A DNA stretch of 64,000 bases from Rhabdophis nuchalis. Lineage: Eukaryota > Chordata > Lepidosauria > Squamata > Natricidae. Below are positions 45,975 to 58,135 of this stretch, in pieces. The DNA is taken from positions 83,894,375 through 83,958,374 of the forward strand of contig CM077644.1 of the NCBI GenBank assembly GCA_039707465.1. The letters run 5' to 3'. Position numbers and translations under genes: made by a program. How positions within the stretch are numbered: position 1 is the stretch's first letter; every line of letters starts with the position of its first letter. The notes beneath the pieces are model-generated. The model saw only the letters and a list, made by a program, of their open reading frames with translations. It ran no database searches and was not told the origin of the DNA.

Positions 45975-46673
45975 CTGTGATGGCGAACCTATGGCACGTG
46001 TGCCACAGGTGGCATGTGGAGCCATTTATCAGGGCATGCGGGGCGATGAATTCGCAGCTGAATTTGCCCTTTTTTTAAGCCACTTTTCACCCTCCCCAGG
46101 CTACCCCAGGCTTTATTGGACCCTGGGGACGGCAAAAAAAGCCTCCTCTGCCCCCCCCCCCCCGCGAGGCCCTCCAGAGGCTTCATGAGCTTCCCTGAAG
46201 CCTCCGGAGCACTCAGAACGACGCTCCGACCAAACTGGAAGTGACCTCCGATTTGGTCAGAGCATCGTTTTGAGTGCTTTGGAGACTTCAGCAACCTTCA
46301 GAGGCTTCCCTGGAGTCTCCAGAGCACTCAGAATGATGCTCTGACCAAACCGGAAGTAATCTCCGGTTTGGTTGGTGCATCATTTTGAGTGTTCTGGAGG
46401 CTTCAGGGAAGCTTCCTGAAGGTTGCTTAAGCCTCCGGCGGGCCTCTTGGGAGGCGGGGGAGGCTGTTTTCACCCTCCCCAGGCTCCTATAAAGTCTCTG
46501 GAGCCTGGGGAGGGCAAAAAGAGCATACAAAAAATGGGGGGAGCACTTGTAGTGCACACATGTGCACTGGGGGGGGGGTGCATATTGTATTATGGGTATG
46601 GCATGCCTGCACACAACCCCCCTGTGCTCCCCCCACTTATGGCACACGAGCCAAAAAAGGTTTGCCATCGCTG
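45975..46673 (+). mobile_element. Non-autonomous hAT-like element (GATGGCGAACC family)
   Basis: Ends CTGTGATGGCGAACCT and AGGTTTGCCATCGCTG are inverted, with the perfect 8-bp duplication GTCTATAG at 45967-45974 and 46674-46681. The interior has GGCACGTGTGCC near the left end, two tandem GC-rich units of about 115 bp (46195-46432) with CAGAGCACTCAGAA-type motifs, and GGCACACGAGCC near the right. No transposase frame. Confidence 0.85.
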
Positions 46674-46681
46674 GTCTATAG

Positions 46682-47248
46682 AATGCAGTTTCTCTCATTG
46701 AACGTATCCCAGGTGCTGCTGATCATCCTGTCCTCTTTTCTTTCACCTTTCTCAACATTATGGCCTTCTCAAAGAAACTGGTTCCTCATAAAATATGCTA
46801 ATTATAGTATACTCCAATGAAGGAACTACCAACTTAGACAAACAATCAAATTGTCAACCCTGAAGCCATTTTGGAAGCATCTTCAGGGCTTCCCCAGCTA
46901 CACTGGATGGAGCTGTGCAATGGGAGGGGGTGTGCAAAGATAGCTGGGGATCTGTAGCCAAAATAACATTCTTTCTCCTGGGAATCAAGGATGTTCTCAC
47001 CAGGTGCTGGGGTGGCATGGACTGAAATCAACTGGAGTTTGAGATGTGACTAGATTGGACCCTGCGATGGACATGTGCATTGAGGGAAAGAACTTTGACT
47101 TTTAATTTGGGTGGGGGAAACTGTGGGATGTTCAGAGTTGGGTTTTTACCAGATGTGTTAATATGACATGCCTAATAAATCTGTACTTTGAGGAACACCT
47201 AGGATTCAGAGGTTTGATTGCATTGGGTCTGTTGCCTGGAACCTTGAT
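46682..47248. other. No recognised gene; possible old LTR-like sequence
   Basis: The part 46854-47240 has an AATAAA at about 47172 and moderate GC, but no defined ends. I could not assign it. Confidence 0.3.
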
Positions 47249-47920
47249 ACTCGTCACCTCTCGACTCGACTACTGTAATGCTCTCTACATGGGGCTGCCC
47301 TTGAGGTGCACCCGAAAGCTGCAGCTAGTCCAGAACGCAGCCGCATGGGTGATTATGGGAACGCCTAGACACTCCCACATAACACCTATCCTGCGCGAGC
47401 TGCACTGGCTTCCTGTGGTCTTTCGGGTGCGCTTCAAGGTTTTAATGACCATCTTTAAAGCGCTCCATGGCTCGGGGCCTAGTTACATGAGAGACCGCCT
47501 CCTGCCCCATACATCCCTCAGACCGATACGCCCACAAAGAGGGCCTCCTCAGGGTGCTGTCGGCTGGACAATGCCGACTGGCGACACCCAGGGGAAGAGC
47601 CTTCTCTGTGGCAGGGCCAGCCCTCTGGAATGACTTACCCCCTGAACTCCGCACCATCTCCGACCTCCGCCTCTTCCGCAAGTGTCTGAAGACACAACTA
47701 TTCCATCTAGCCGCCCTAGCGTAACCTCCATTACTGACTATTAGATAGTTTTAAATTTGGGATTTTTAATTTGGTTTTTAGCGCAGGGTTTTATTAGAAT
47801 AGGTTTTTTAAATTTTATATGTTTTGTAAGTATTTTAACATTCCTGTGCGCCGCCCTGGGTCCATCTGGAGAAGGGCGGGGTATAAATTTAATAAAACAA
47901 AATAAAACAAACAAAACAAA
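47249..47920 (+). pseudogene. CR1/L3-type LINE, copy 3 (5'-truncated, C-terminal part)
   Basis: Starts abruptly at TSRLDYCNALYMGLPLRCTRK, continues with LRELHWLPVVFRVRFKVL and DRLLPHTSLRPIR. A small deletion after PIR shifts the frame; RAFSVAGPALWNDLPPELR is then in another frame. The 3' end GTGCGCCGCCCTGGGTCC and GAAGGGCGGGGTATAAAT, with an AATAAAAC-type tail, matches copies 1 and 2. Truncation just ahead of this domain is typical of incomplete LINE reverse transcription. Confidence 0.85.
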
Positions 47921-48632
47921 CAGTAAGCAACAACCTAATCAAGGAACTACCAAGAAGAAAACAATTGTCCCATCAATGCTAATAGGGCAAACAACTATAT
48001 ATAAACACAGAGAAAAAGACCTTCCTTCCAGCACTGAATATGTTACATAATTGAGTAATGAAAACCTCTAAGAAAACAACTGAGCTGAGAGAGCACCAAG
48101 GACTCCACAATACAAATAAATGTTAATTAATCAACAAAGATTAATCTTATGCTACTAGCAATTACACTTCATAGTAGTTTTAAAAGAGATTACATAGACA
48201 ATTCATGATTTGCTAAAGGCAAGTTCTTAATTTAATGAATCAATACAAAAAACTTTTCAGTTTTGCTTTAATAGTATTGTTTAGAGAAATATAATAAAAT
48301 ATTTTAACTAGTTTGATTTATCAAATATTTAATTACCATTTCCTTTGAACAGTTGATTTCAGTAAATTATCAAAAGGTCCTGTTCTAAAACACACATTTA
48401 ACCTTTCCCTATGTGCTGATTTGGGAAATAATAGTTGGGAAAAATCAGCAGAGAAGAAAGGACAAGAAATGTAATTAAAAATTCAATCATGGTGTGCTAC
48501 TTAAAGTGCACCAATGAGAACTCATCAAAGATTCCCACTTCACAAAAAATGGCAACACAATCATTTTCACCACAACTTCTCATCAGCTGGTTGGAAAAAA
48601 AAGTTGCTAAAAGTATGTCAAAACTTCCAGTG
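47921..48632. other. No recognised gene
   Basis: AT-rich. The motif GAGAGAGCACCAAGGACTCC at about 48088 resembles flanks of the Penelope-like terminal repeats at 52402 and 60395. Confidence 0.35.
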
Positions 48633-48832
48633 CAGCAGTACCCAAACTTTATGGTGTGATAGGCCAACAGGAGAGGGGAAAGGAGAATCACCCCATGCAA
48701 GCAACAGGTCACTGCACATATGCACACTGACCCACTACTTATGTAAGTCATATTGCATGCCTGCATGCCGGTGTAGTTCCAAACAGGCCATTGCCCAGTA
48801 ATGGGCTGTGGTCTGGTGGTTGAGGACTCCTC
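48633..48832 (+). mobile_element. Short non-autonomous hAT-like element
   Basis: Starts CAGCAGTACCCAAAC and ends GGTTGAGGACTCCTC, degenerate versions of the CAGGGGTC...GACCCCTG ends. Flanks TTCCAGTG (48625-48632) and TTCTAGTG (48833-48840) match at 7 of 8. Confidence 0.6.
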
Positions 48833-48840
48833 TTCTAGTG

Positions 48841-49670
48841 CATTTGGATTACCATCTATTGGAGACACTATTTATTCAGTCCTTGTAAATAAATACAAAA
48901 TGCACATGTTTGTGAACCATTATTCTTTTCATTATCCTCAAAACATCCCACTTTTTTTTGCTATAATGGTTTGGCAAGATTCATATCTTCAGTTGTTCCA
49001 ATGTTCATTGTAGACTTCCCATTCATTTAGTCCATTAACACATTTAAAATAAATTAAGTTTGATTGTCAAGAGTTATTAAACAGCAACCACAAGAAGGTA
49101 GGTTATGTGCAGTCCACGTAATGCAACAGTACAAAACTCAAAATTATATTTGTTTTATGTCATGTAGGTGGTATGATGTTCCCATACACGTGGACTTTGT
49201 GAACAATTGGAAGGGCTGCTGAAAACAGCATAATTAACATTTAAGACTGTTAATTGTTTTTGTTACAAATTATTATATTGCTTCCTTGTTGTCAGTGATT
49301 TATTCCCAGTCAAGTTCTGTGCCACCCTGTGTGCTTAGAGACTGTCTGTTTCACAAATAACGTTTGCAGCAACCATCAACAAGGTTAAGAATTAATTATA
49401 ATGTATTACACTGACATACAACAGAACAAGAAGTTTGGATAGCTTTATTACATGGCCAGAATTTGTAACAACATTGAGCAGTGCACCTGGTTCGTCAGTA
49501 AAATAAGGAAGGAAGGAAGGAAGGAAGGAATCCTTCATCCTTATCTTGGGTTTATTATCTTCTCTGAAGAGGAAAGAGCTTCTTCTAAAGGCATGCTTAG
49601 AATACTAAACTTTCAGTCACTGGAATTTGTAGATAAAGCTAGAGTCCAGTATGTAACCCTAGAGATTTTA
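48841..49670. other. No recognised gene; small (GGAA)n at 49503-49530
   Basis: AT-rich; a (GGAA)6 run is the only structure. Confidence 0.35.
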
Positions 49671-49900
49671 TAGAATAGAATAGAATAGAATAGAATAGAA
49701 TAGAATAGAATAGAATTCTTTATTGGCCAAGTGTGATTGGATAGACAAGGAATTTGTCTTTGGTGCATATGCTCTTAGTGTACATAAAAAGACAAGATAC
49801 ATTCATCAAGAATCATAAGGTGCAACACTTAATTATATTCATAGGGTAATTTACTATCAATCGGTGTGGGCAATGTTGGCTTTATAGATTAATGAGTTCA
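49671..49900 (-). mobile_element. LINE 3' end with (TAGAA)n tail
   Basis: A TAGAA microsatellite (49671-49717) is followed by TTCTTTATTGGCCAAGTGTG and AAGGAATTTGTCTTTGGTGC, a segment I recognise as a frequent snake repeat, probably a CR1-group 3' end on the minus strand. LINE-linked seeding of AATAG-type microsatellites has been described in snakes. Confidence 0.55.
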
Positions 49901-50916
49901 CTTAGTTATAGATGACAGCTTTTGTGCCTAAGAATCTACTTTTATCATGAAATAGTTGTTTTCTACCTCCAGATTTGGTTTGGTATAAGATAGCCTTTTG
50001 TATGCTTATGGTAGCATCAAAACAAATATTATCCAGAGTAATTCTCACAAAACTACCATCAGCCTTACCAGGTGGACCAGAATGGAAACACACCTAAATG
50101 TATTATAAGGCTAGATTAACAGAACCTTGAAAATCTTAAAGTACAATTCTCCCCCCCCCCTCCTTTACACCACTAAAAATTAGGGAGGTCTTTTCTGAGC
50201 TTCTTGCCCAAATCAGCATTCAGCTGCAGACCATGCTATCTCTTATCTGACTGTTCCCTGGGTAGCATCTCTCGGCCCGGTTTCCCAAAGTCATTCCCAC
50301 ATATCATTACATGTACTCTTTATCAGTGAATGTCAGTTATTTCAGATTTGCTTTTGGGGTTTCTTGCTCCTACAGTCCCTATCAGATTTAGGATAGATGG
50401 GTATTTAATTGAAATAAGCACAAAACTTTTTTTTTCATTTCTAAAAAATGAACATCTCAACTATTGTTTAAGAGATAATGCTTTCTCTTTAAAGGAAGAC
50501 AACATCGGACAACACATCCAAAACTGAAAGGAAAAAGAATCTGCTTTCATCTTTATGTATTTGTTGTAGCTTCCTTGTTTATGAAATTGAAATCTAACCT
50601 TTCAAAATGTGTTTCCAAAGAAAAGCATACTGCCAAATATCATGGTGGGTTGTGTGTCTGGATCATAAGCAGCGAGTGCATTTGTGTCTCTGTATATATC
50701 AGCATAAATCAGACTGGTAAAATAGTTAAATTATATAAAGAAGCATAGAATTAATTAAAACAATCAGTTTAAATTATAGCACAATTACAATTATTTGAAT
50801 GAAAAGACCTTGTTTTCTCTCAAGCTCAAGACAAAACTCCCTGTTTGATGATTCCAATATCTAGTAATTGGATTGTTCTTTCTGATGATGTTTTCCTCTA
50901 AGTTTGGGAAACTATA
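49901..50916. other. No recognised feature
   Basis: AT-rich DNA. A C10 run lies at about 50150. No gene recognised. Confidence 0.35.
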
Positions 50917-51089
50917 TTAGTCACTAAAACAGCAGGCATCAATTCCAACTATTCTGTTGTTGAGTAGTGTGGTAGTAGGGGAAAGATTCTTATGTACAGG
51001 CTGAGAAGCTGAGACTTTTAAACTACAGCTGCTTGGAGGGATATCACACTTGGATGTAAAAACTTCAGAATCACTGGTGTGCAACTCAC

Positions 51090-51135
51090 CTAATATCACT
51101 GTTCCTGTGAGTAATAAGACCATGAGTGTTACCAT
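51090..51135 (-). other. Candidate first coding exon of an unknown secreted protein
   Basis: From the ATG at 51135 the minus strand reads MVTLMVLLLTGTVIL and one base of Gly, a signal-peptide-like hydrophobic run, and then a consensus donor G/GTGAGT (intron from 51089). The frame is also open past the donor to 50917, so a read-through ORF of 87 residues (51180-50917) exists. I recognise no family. The layout suits a signal-peptide exon, but such matches also arise by chance. Confidence 0.25.
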
Positions 51136-52401
51136 CCTACTATCCTGGCAGTGGTTCCTTATCAAGAAGAAGAGAAGCATCAGCTTGGCTAGGTATAAGA
51201 TACAAGCACTCTAGGTGGCATTCAGTAATAATTAGGAGAGAGAAGAAGCATTTTGCATAGTCTTAAGTGGATAAATTTTTAATTGCTGATGGGTGCAATT
51301 AACTTTGGGTGCATGAATGACCAATAATGCAAAGTGACTCTATGCAACAAAGCCTAAATTACTAGGATAGTAGAGATTTGAAAAGATGAAAGAAGAAGTA
51401 GAGAGAGTACCATGTCTATATAAAGTTTGTTAAAATAAGTAGGCCTCTTCAAGCGGCTGCATTTAAGTATCATAAAACAGAATGTATCTGAAGAATTGGG
51501 CCAACATCTCAAGATAGGAATTTTGCAGCTACGCATTTTAATATGTGTATAGCATACATGTTCAAAAAGATTGGCATCTGTACATGATGTTCGAACTATC
51601 ATATTACCCATTTTAATATAAAATTATACACATGCACACACATATCATGTAAAAATATTCACAACTAATTTATGCACTATTTATTTACAGCATTCAAATT
51701 ACAATTCATCACTAGTAAACTGTGTTTTTGCAGTGTATTCAAAAATGTAGTGTATTCAAAGTAATGAATTATTAGCATTCTGCAATTACAGGTGCACTGC
51801 TGTATTTTTCAGATATTTCCATTTTGATTGATACAATATTATTATTTGAGGATGCATATTAAAAGAATTATTATCAAAGTTGACAGTAATTGATAAAAGC
51901 AAATATCAAATATTTCAAATATTCCCCTCTTTCTTCTTTTGAAACTCTTAGAATTCAGAAATACATTTTAAAGAACATTTTAAAAAGGATTGTATTCCCA
52001 AATCATTTCTCTTGTGATTTTAAAGAAAAGGTTATTTTTATGTATAGTATTATTTAGATTTTCTCCATGAGGAAGAATAAAAACAAACTCCATACTTAAG
52101 TATCACCTACATCAGTACTAATCAAAATAGCCCTAAACACCTACAAGATTTATTTTTTCTACAAATCTCATTTATTTTTATTCTGTGGAGTTCTGGAAAA
52201 TGTATCTACATGGATGTTATTTTGATCATAATAATGATGATCTAAATAACTATTGTGATCTATCTATTAAATATTCCTTCAAATATTTCATTTTTAGTCT
52301 TAGATATTTCAGTGACAACTCAGTGACAACCACCTCTATGCTCCCAAATTATGTCAGATATATTGCAAATATGTGGGGACCTTCATACTCTCTGAGATTA
52401 A
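51136..52401. other. No recognised feature
   Basis: AT-rich; nothing recognised. Confidence 0.35.
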
Positions 52402-52498
52402 TGGTTTCCTTGCAGACATTTCTTTACCAAACTAGGTAAAGTAATCAGGACACAATCTTACCTAGTTTGGTAAGGAAACAGCTGCAAGAAAACCACCA
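52402..52498. repeat. Inverted pair of Penelope-like terminal motif
   Basis: TTACCAAACTAGGTAA (about 52424-52439) and TTACCTAGTTTGGTAA (52459-52474) lie within 38-base arms that are inverted copies; arms also share TGGTTTCCTTGCAG. The same motif is single at 27690 and 60440. Confidence 0.6.
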
Positions 52499-53222
52499 AA
52501 CTCAGAAAGCACCAAGGACCCGACAGTTCAACTCTGAGCTACAAATATCTCTTCTATTCTATATCTTATCTATTCTATATCTTAACTATTGGAAATATTA
52601 AGAACTGCATTGAGAGAGGCCCTATAAAAATTAGGTAAGCACCATAAATAGAAGCAGGCAGATCCCATCATCAATTGGGATAGTCACTAAGGAGAACAAG
52701 ATCTGGCAAAAATTAAGAGTTTACTGACACACTGCAGAGAAAAGAATTTAAGAAAGGGTAAGCTTCATACAGTAAACTTTTTGTTTTGCTGCATTTCAAC
52801 CCATCCTACTTTTTGAAGTTCTTCCTCTCTTTTTTGGCTTCCATTATTTCATTCATTGGAACTCAACAAAAACTCTGTGTCTATCAATCCCACAATCCAT
52901 ATCTGCAATGATTATCACCAGATGTTGCTCTATTTATTTTCTCTCTTTTGAAAGATCAGCTCCCTGAGGATTGCAACAATTAATGGAAGCCTATAAAAAT
53001 CTCTCTTTTTCATTTTCTAATAGCATTGTTCCGATCATTTTAACTACACTTCTTTTGCAATTATTATTCACTTTGACAGTAAAAAATATGTTTCCAACCC
53101 CAAAGGATAAAAATACTTTAGTAAAATTCTCATAGGTACAATCCAGGCCTGCTTAAGATGTAAAATAATAATAATAAAAAAATAGAATAAACCTTTTCAC
53201 AACCATTTATTTCTCAGTGACC
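52499..53222. other. No recognised feature
   Basis: AT-rich; nothing recognised. Confidence 0.35.
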
Positions 53223-53230
53223 TGCTAAGG

Positions 53231-53493
53231 CAGGGGTGTCAAACTGGATTTCTTTGAGGACTGGATTAGCATTGCAGTTTTCCTTCGCGGGCCACCAGGT
53301 GATGGAGATGGGACAGACTTGTGGTACCCTGCCAGCCAAAACAGGGCACAGGGGACACACACAGCCTTCTCATGCCCCATTTCGGCTGCCAGAGGCACCA
53401 TGGGCCAGTCCTTTGGTATTTCCAAGCCAGCCCCGCAGATTTAAGCACTTGTAGACCAGATCTGCCCCACAGGCCTTGAGTTTGACACCCCTG
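53231..53493 (+). mobile_element. Non-autonomous hAT-like element (GGGGTGTCAAAC family)
   Basis: Ends CAGGGGTGTCAAACTGG and TTGAGTTTGACACCCCTG are near-perfect inverted repeats, flanked by the perfect duplication TGCTAAGG (53223-53230 and 53494-53501). 263 bp, no coding capacity. Confidence 0.9.
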
Positions 53494-53501
53494 TGCTAAG
53501 G

Positions 53502-54492
53502 ACCAAAAATCTAGTCTGCATAGCCCATAATTAACATAAAATGATTCTGCAAATGTTTTTCGTCTTTTCTCTGCTTTTTCTCAGCCTAACAATTCCTTGT
53601 ATACTTGCAACTACTTGTGTATGTAAATTTCACATTTTTTGATCCTTATATTTTTCCACAATGATGCTCTTACATGTTTTCCTTGTCCACAGTCCTTTCA
53701 TTCTACCAAGCATTTCTCCTCACATCTCCCTTTATTATAATTCCATGCGTTTATATGGCATTTCCAAAAGCTTCTGTCTCTGTCAGACTGGCCCTAGATT
53801 TTATTCCAAGAAAAAATGTTCCTTGATTCCATAAAGGTTAAAGAAAAGGTACTTTTACTAGAGAACTGTGTGCAGCACAAGTGAGACACGCTGTGAAGAA
53901 TTCCACATGAAAATCACATATTGAAAGCAATAACCATAACCCATAGCCCTCCCCTCTTGGAAGCAGTCCAATCAGGTGTTGCTCTGATATTTTGCGAACC
54001 AAGTGTCTCTGGTAGGGTTGTTTAAGGATCAATGTCATTGAATGCAGGAAGATGGCTTTGTTTGACACCTCTAGTTTCCTACAACATTCCATATCTCCAG
54101 GTCTTTTCCCCTCCCCTCTGGTTATGGCAGATGCTAGTGAGCTTCAAAGAAAGTAAAGATAGACATCTGACAATCTCATTTTCCTTCCTTATTTCGACTT
54201 TTCATCATTCTGTTGGAAGAGTCATCTATTTTCTACTAATGTTTTTATATAGGGCTTATAATTTCCCCTCTTAAATAATCAATTTACTTTCATTGCAAAT
54301 TCTTGTATTCTTTCTTTTTGCCCCCTATGCCAAATTTTCCTAAAGTCTGTTTTTAATGACACACACAACTGTTTCCCAATAGATATATCTGCACAAAGGC
54401 CTCTTTGCCATGGCTGCCATCTTACTCCTTGAACAGGAACTACGAGTCAAAGAGAACCACCAGCTTGTGCTTACTGCCTTGAGCGGATTATT

Positions 54493-54493
<1 letters not shown>
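53502..54493. other. No recognised feature
   Basis: AT-rich; nothing recognised. Confidence 0.35.
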
Positions 54494-54524
<31 letters not shown>

Positions 54525-54570
54525 TGTATGTATGTATGTATGTATGTATGTATGTATGTATGTATGTATG
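54494..54570. repeat. (TATG)n microsatellite
   Basis: About 19 copies; abuts the fold-back SINE cluster at its right. Confidence 0.95.
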
Positions 54571-55231
54571 TTAGAATTTTAAGGGCTGATTAATAAATAA
54601 GAGACCAGGATGGATCCATTTTGGGCTATTAGCCCTCTTCTGCTGGCCATACTCCTTCTACTGGGATTTGAACCGGCACTCTCCAGCATATCAGGCAAGC
54701 CTTGAGCTATCCGGCTTCCCATGATTACATCAGCCTTACAGGACTCTTTTTAATGAGAGAATATTTTCACAACTCCTGTTATGGGCCCCTTTAAGGGAGG
54801 AGACAAACTGTCATCCTTCTCTGCCTTTTCAGCTCAACCCAGAGACCATCTGGGCAGAGAGCCAATGAGATTACGGTTGTGTGAATTTTTTAGATATGTG
54901 TTAGATTTTTAAGGGCTGATTAATAAATAAGAGACCAGGATAGATCCATTTTGGGCTTATTAGCCCTCTTCAGCTGGCCATACTCCTTCTACTGGGATTT
55001 GAACTGGCACTCTCCAGCATATCAGGCCTGATGGTCTCCGGGTTGAGCTGAAAAGGCAGAGAAGGATGACAGTTTTTCTCCTCCCTTAAAGGGGCCCATA
55101 ACAGGAGTTGTGAAAATATTCTCTCATTAAAAAGAGTCCTGTAAGGCTGATGTAATCATGGGAAGCCGGATAGCTCAAGGCATAAAAAGGCTTGCCTGAT
55201 ATGCTGGAGAGTGCCGGTTCAAATCCCAGTA
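54571..55231. repeat. Fold-back cluster of tRNA-derived SINEs
   Basis: Arms 54655-54851 and 55030-55231 are inverted copies over about 197 bp; each ends in a tRNA-like head (GCCGGATAGCTCAAGGC with B-box GGTTCAAATCC). The right arm has an extra ATAAAAAGGC. The loop carries a third SINE tail, a direct copy of 54575-54690 at 54900-55020 (AAGGGCTGATTAATAAATAA). Transcripts could form a long hairpin. Confidence 0.75.
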
Positions 55232-55560
55232 TATACTTATCCTCCTGTCTCAGCTGAGCAGTAAGAGTACCTGGCTGGCTGAATGGCTAAGGCTCTTGCC
55301 TGGCATGCAATACAGCCCCAGTTCAAATCCCAGTAGGGGTATGGCTAGCTGATGAGAGCTAAAAAACTCAAAATAGATCTATACTAGTCTCCCTGATTTA
55401 TTTATTGATCAGCTCATAAACCTAACACACATATTAAAAAAATTACACAATGGAACTCATGGCTTTCTGTCTAGATGGTCTCTGGTAATGAGCCAAAAGG
55501 CAGGAAAAGAAAGCAGTATGCTTCCTCCCTTAATTGGGGCCCTAACAGGGTGTTGTGGAA
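55232..55560 (+). mobile_element. tRNA-derived SINE with partial fold-back arm
   Basis: A-box-like TGGCTGAATGGCTAAGG, B-box AGTTCAAATCC, GGCTAGCTGATGAGAGC and GTCTCCCTGATTTATTTATT follow the same order as at 6831-7017. After 55440 comes a copy of the arm found at 6743-6829 (GGTCTCTGGTAATGAGCC, TGCTTCCTCCCTTAATTGGG). Confidence 0.7.
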
Positions 55561-56714
55561 CAATTATATATATATATATATATATATAATTGATATATAA
55601 TTGATATATAATTATATATAATTATATATATATATGAATGACTTGCAACTAGTTCCACAACCCTGCATTTTTTTAATACAACATTTTTCAGTAGATTTTA
55701 TTGCACTTTAAAGGGCACATAGTATTTCTGTACAAGGAAAGCCTACATATTTTCTAGTAGTTCCCTGACCTTGCAGCTTCATTACCTATTTTCAGCTCAG
55801 CTGTGAAAAAAGACAAAAAGGGGATCTAGGAATAAAAGAAATAAAAGGAACACATAATCTAAACTGGGACGTCTATTGCAGAATTTGAGAACATTTAGAA
55901 ATGATACGATTGGCCTACAATTATGAATACATACTGTACTTTAAAGATATGTTTTATTTTGTGATGTATACATTCGGTACAATCTTTTCCCCATTATCTA
56001 CTGGAAATTATAATGCAACCTACATGGAGAGGATTACAGTGGGAACGGTCTACCTTCCAGAAAGTTTAGGTAAAATTAAATACTGAAGTAATACCCCCAA
56101 AATTAAAAATTAAAAAATCAAAATCTAATGATTTAAAGAAGCAAATAAATAGCAATTTAATATCATGTTTCATTCATTAATACAGATTGTCATTAATACA
56201 GATTCTCCAGATATTTTAATACTTACAAATTATATGAATAAGCAAAATTCAATAGATAAACAGATAGAATACTGTGTACTGTGCACATGTTTTAATTCAG
56301 CAAATATTGGTCTAATAAATATTTGCTATTCTCTTTCTCTTTATTTTTTTACATGGAACCCATAATGTAAGTTTCCTTCTCCTAATTCTTTGCCTGAAAA
56401 TGCCTACAAGCAATGTCTCAACCAACAGCTAGCTAGGCAATAGTTTATTTTGGATTTCTTCTGATAGCTTTGAGCCATGCCTATGCACTTACATATATCC
56501 GACAATTATATAGATTGTCCTACTAAATGTAAGTGTAATTCTTTTTTTTAAGACTAAACATATCCACAATAGGAAAATAAAAACAAGCCCATTTGGGGGG
56601 GGGGGGGGGAAAATAAAATTAAGATTATTTACTTTATTCATTAAACATAAAACTCAGTCAACTGAACATTTAAAAATGTATCATAAATATTGACTAGCAT
56701 TGATAGTTGATACG
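55561..56714. other. (AT)n tract, then no recognised feature
   Basis: 55561-55634 is a TATA-rich repeat with ATTGATATATAATTG palindromes. The rest is AT-rich and shows nothing recognised; a G15 run lies at 56595-56609. Confidence 0.4.
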
Positions 56715-56955
56715 GGTTGCTGCCAGCATTCTAGGTATCAACCAAGTGTCTTCTTAAAGTGTATGATGATCTGAGTAGCGCAGTTATTGCAGGAAGTTGC
56801 AATTTATTGATGTATTTTGCAAAATTCTTGAACATGGTACCACGTTTCATCCATAATCATGTAGTTTTGATGGCCAGGTATTCCGTGATTTTTCCCCAGT
56901 TCTTTTTCTTCAACTCTGACGTATCCTGCTACAGCGATATCAATAAGTTATTGCT
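56715..56955 (-). pseudogene. R4/Dong-like LINE C-terminal remnant
   Basis: On the minus strand frames contain IDIAVAGYVRVEEKELG, then GKITEYLAIKTT, FKNFAKYINKLQLPAITALL and RRHLVDT. This is the same C-terminal region as at 9545-9995, after the restriction-like endonuclease core. Frame changes and a stop make it a relic. A (TGC)6 run lies beside it at about 56955-56972. Confidence 0.55.
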
Positions 56956-56972
56956 GCTGCTGCTGCTGCTGT

Positions 56973-58135
56973 TGTTATTTCTGAGTACCTTATGAAACTA
57001 TTAATGATTTCATTTATGTCTAAGGAGGATTCTGCATAAAGAGTAATACAAATGAAATGCAATTTGTATAGTGTCAATAGCAAGCTGGTTATGTTATAAC
57101 TACTTGTTACATAGATACAGTAGGTAACAAAATAAGACAACCTGAGATTCTCCAGATACTGTTTGCTTCAAAATTTGCTTCAGTGGTTATGGCAGGCATG
57201 TGATCTGGAAATCACAGGACCTTAAATAAAGATAAAGACTCTGTTGTGTTAAGTGTTGTGTTAAGCTCTTGTCATTAAAGGGACATATCCATTAAATTTT
57301 CTTGTAAACTACAGAAATGTTGTTTGCAACTGTCATTTTTCCAAGATGCTTCTTCCAACTTCCCATTCTGTTCTTTAGACTTGGGATTTCTAAACAGAGT
57401 TTTCTTTTCCAGCCAGTTTATCTTTATGAGATCAACAAAAGTCAGCCAGAGGCTGCCATAAAGCGTCAAAAATGGTTTACAGCTGCACGGATAACCTTTT
57501 GCATGGCAATTTTTTTTCATGTTTGCTAATCCAAATGGTTTCAGTAGTAGTAAAAGAAATATTTTGTTACATGCCATGAATAATCAGTTAGGATCAAAAC
57601 AAAGAAAGTACAGAAAAGATTGTTCTGGACACTTACAGAACGAACAATTCATGAGAATGATGATTGTTTGATGACTATCAGCTTAGATATCTTAGATTTT
57701 TTTTATAGAAAAACTTTGAAGTAGATAGCATGCATTACAGTATTTATTATCATTATCAAAGTTTTAAAACTGAAGAAAGAAAATAAATGTGAAGAAAAAC
57801 ATGAGCTATGCCTAAAATTTCAGGGTCGTCCTAGGAAAATAATTGTTTTTATTATGAGTTTACAAAATCAGAAGGAAATAGCAATCTATTGTGTCACATA
57901 CTGCCAACCCTTTGCTGACATTCCTCTTGCTTTGCTTTTTCAGTTACGAATACAATGGGTGATCTGCGTGAACTGAGTAATTCCAATCATTCATGCAAGT
58001 TGTTGCTGTTTTTGCAGACAGTGGCATGAAAAAGCGAGAAAGAAAAGGCACTAGACCTTGACATATTCCCAGCATCTATCATTGCTGCCAACATCTTGAT
58101 TTTCATTTACTGGATGTTCGGTTGCAAAGTAATTA
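56973..58135. other. No recognised feature
   Basis: AT-rich. Frames at 57275-57577 show no known domain. Confidence 0.35.

Noticed and set aside
46854..47240. Solo LTR with AATAAA
   Set aside because: No defined TG...CA ends or duplication; left unassigned.
57275..57577. Coding frame on the minus strand
   Set aside because: No similarity recognised, no splice context.
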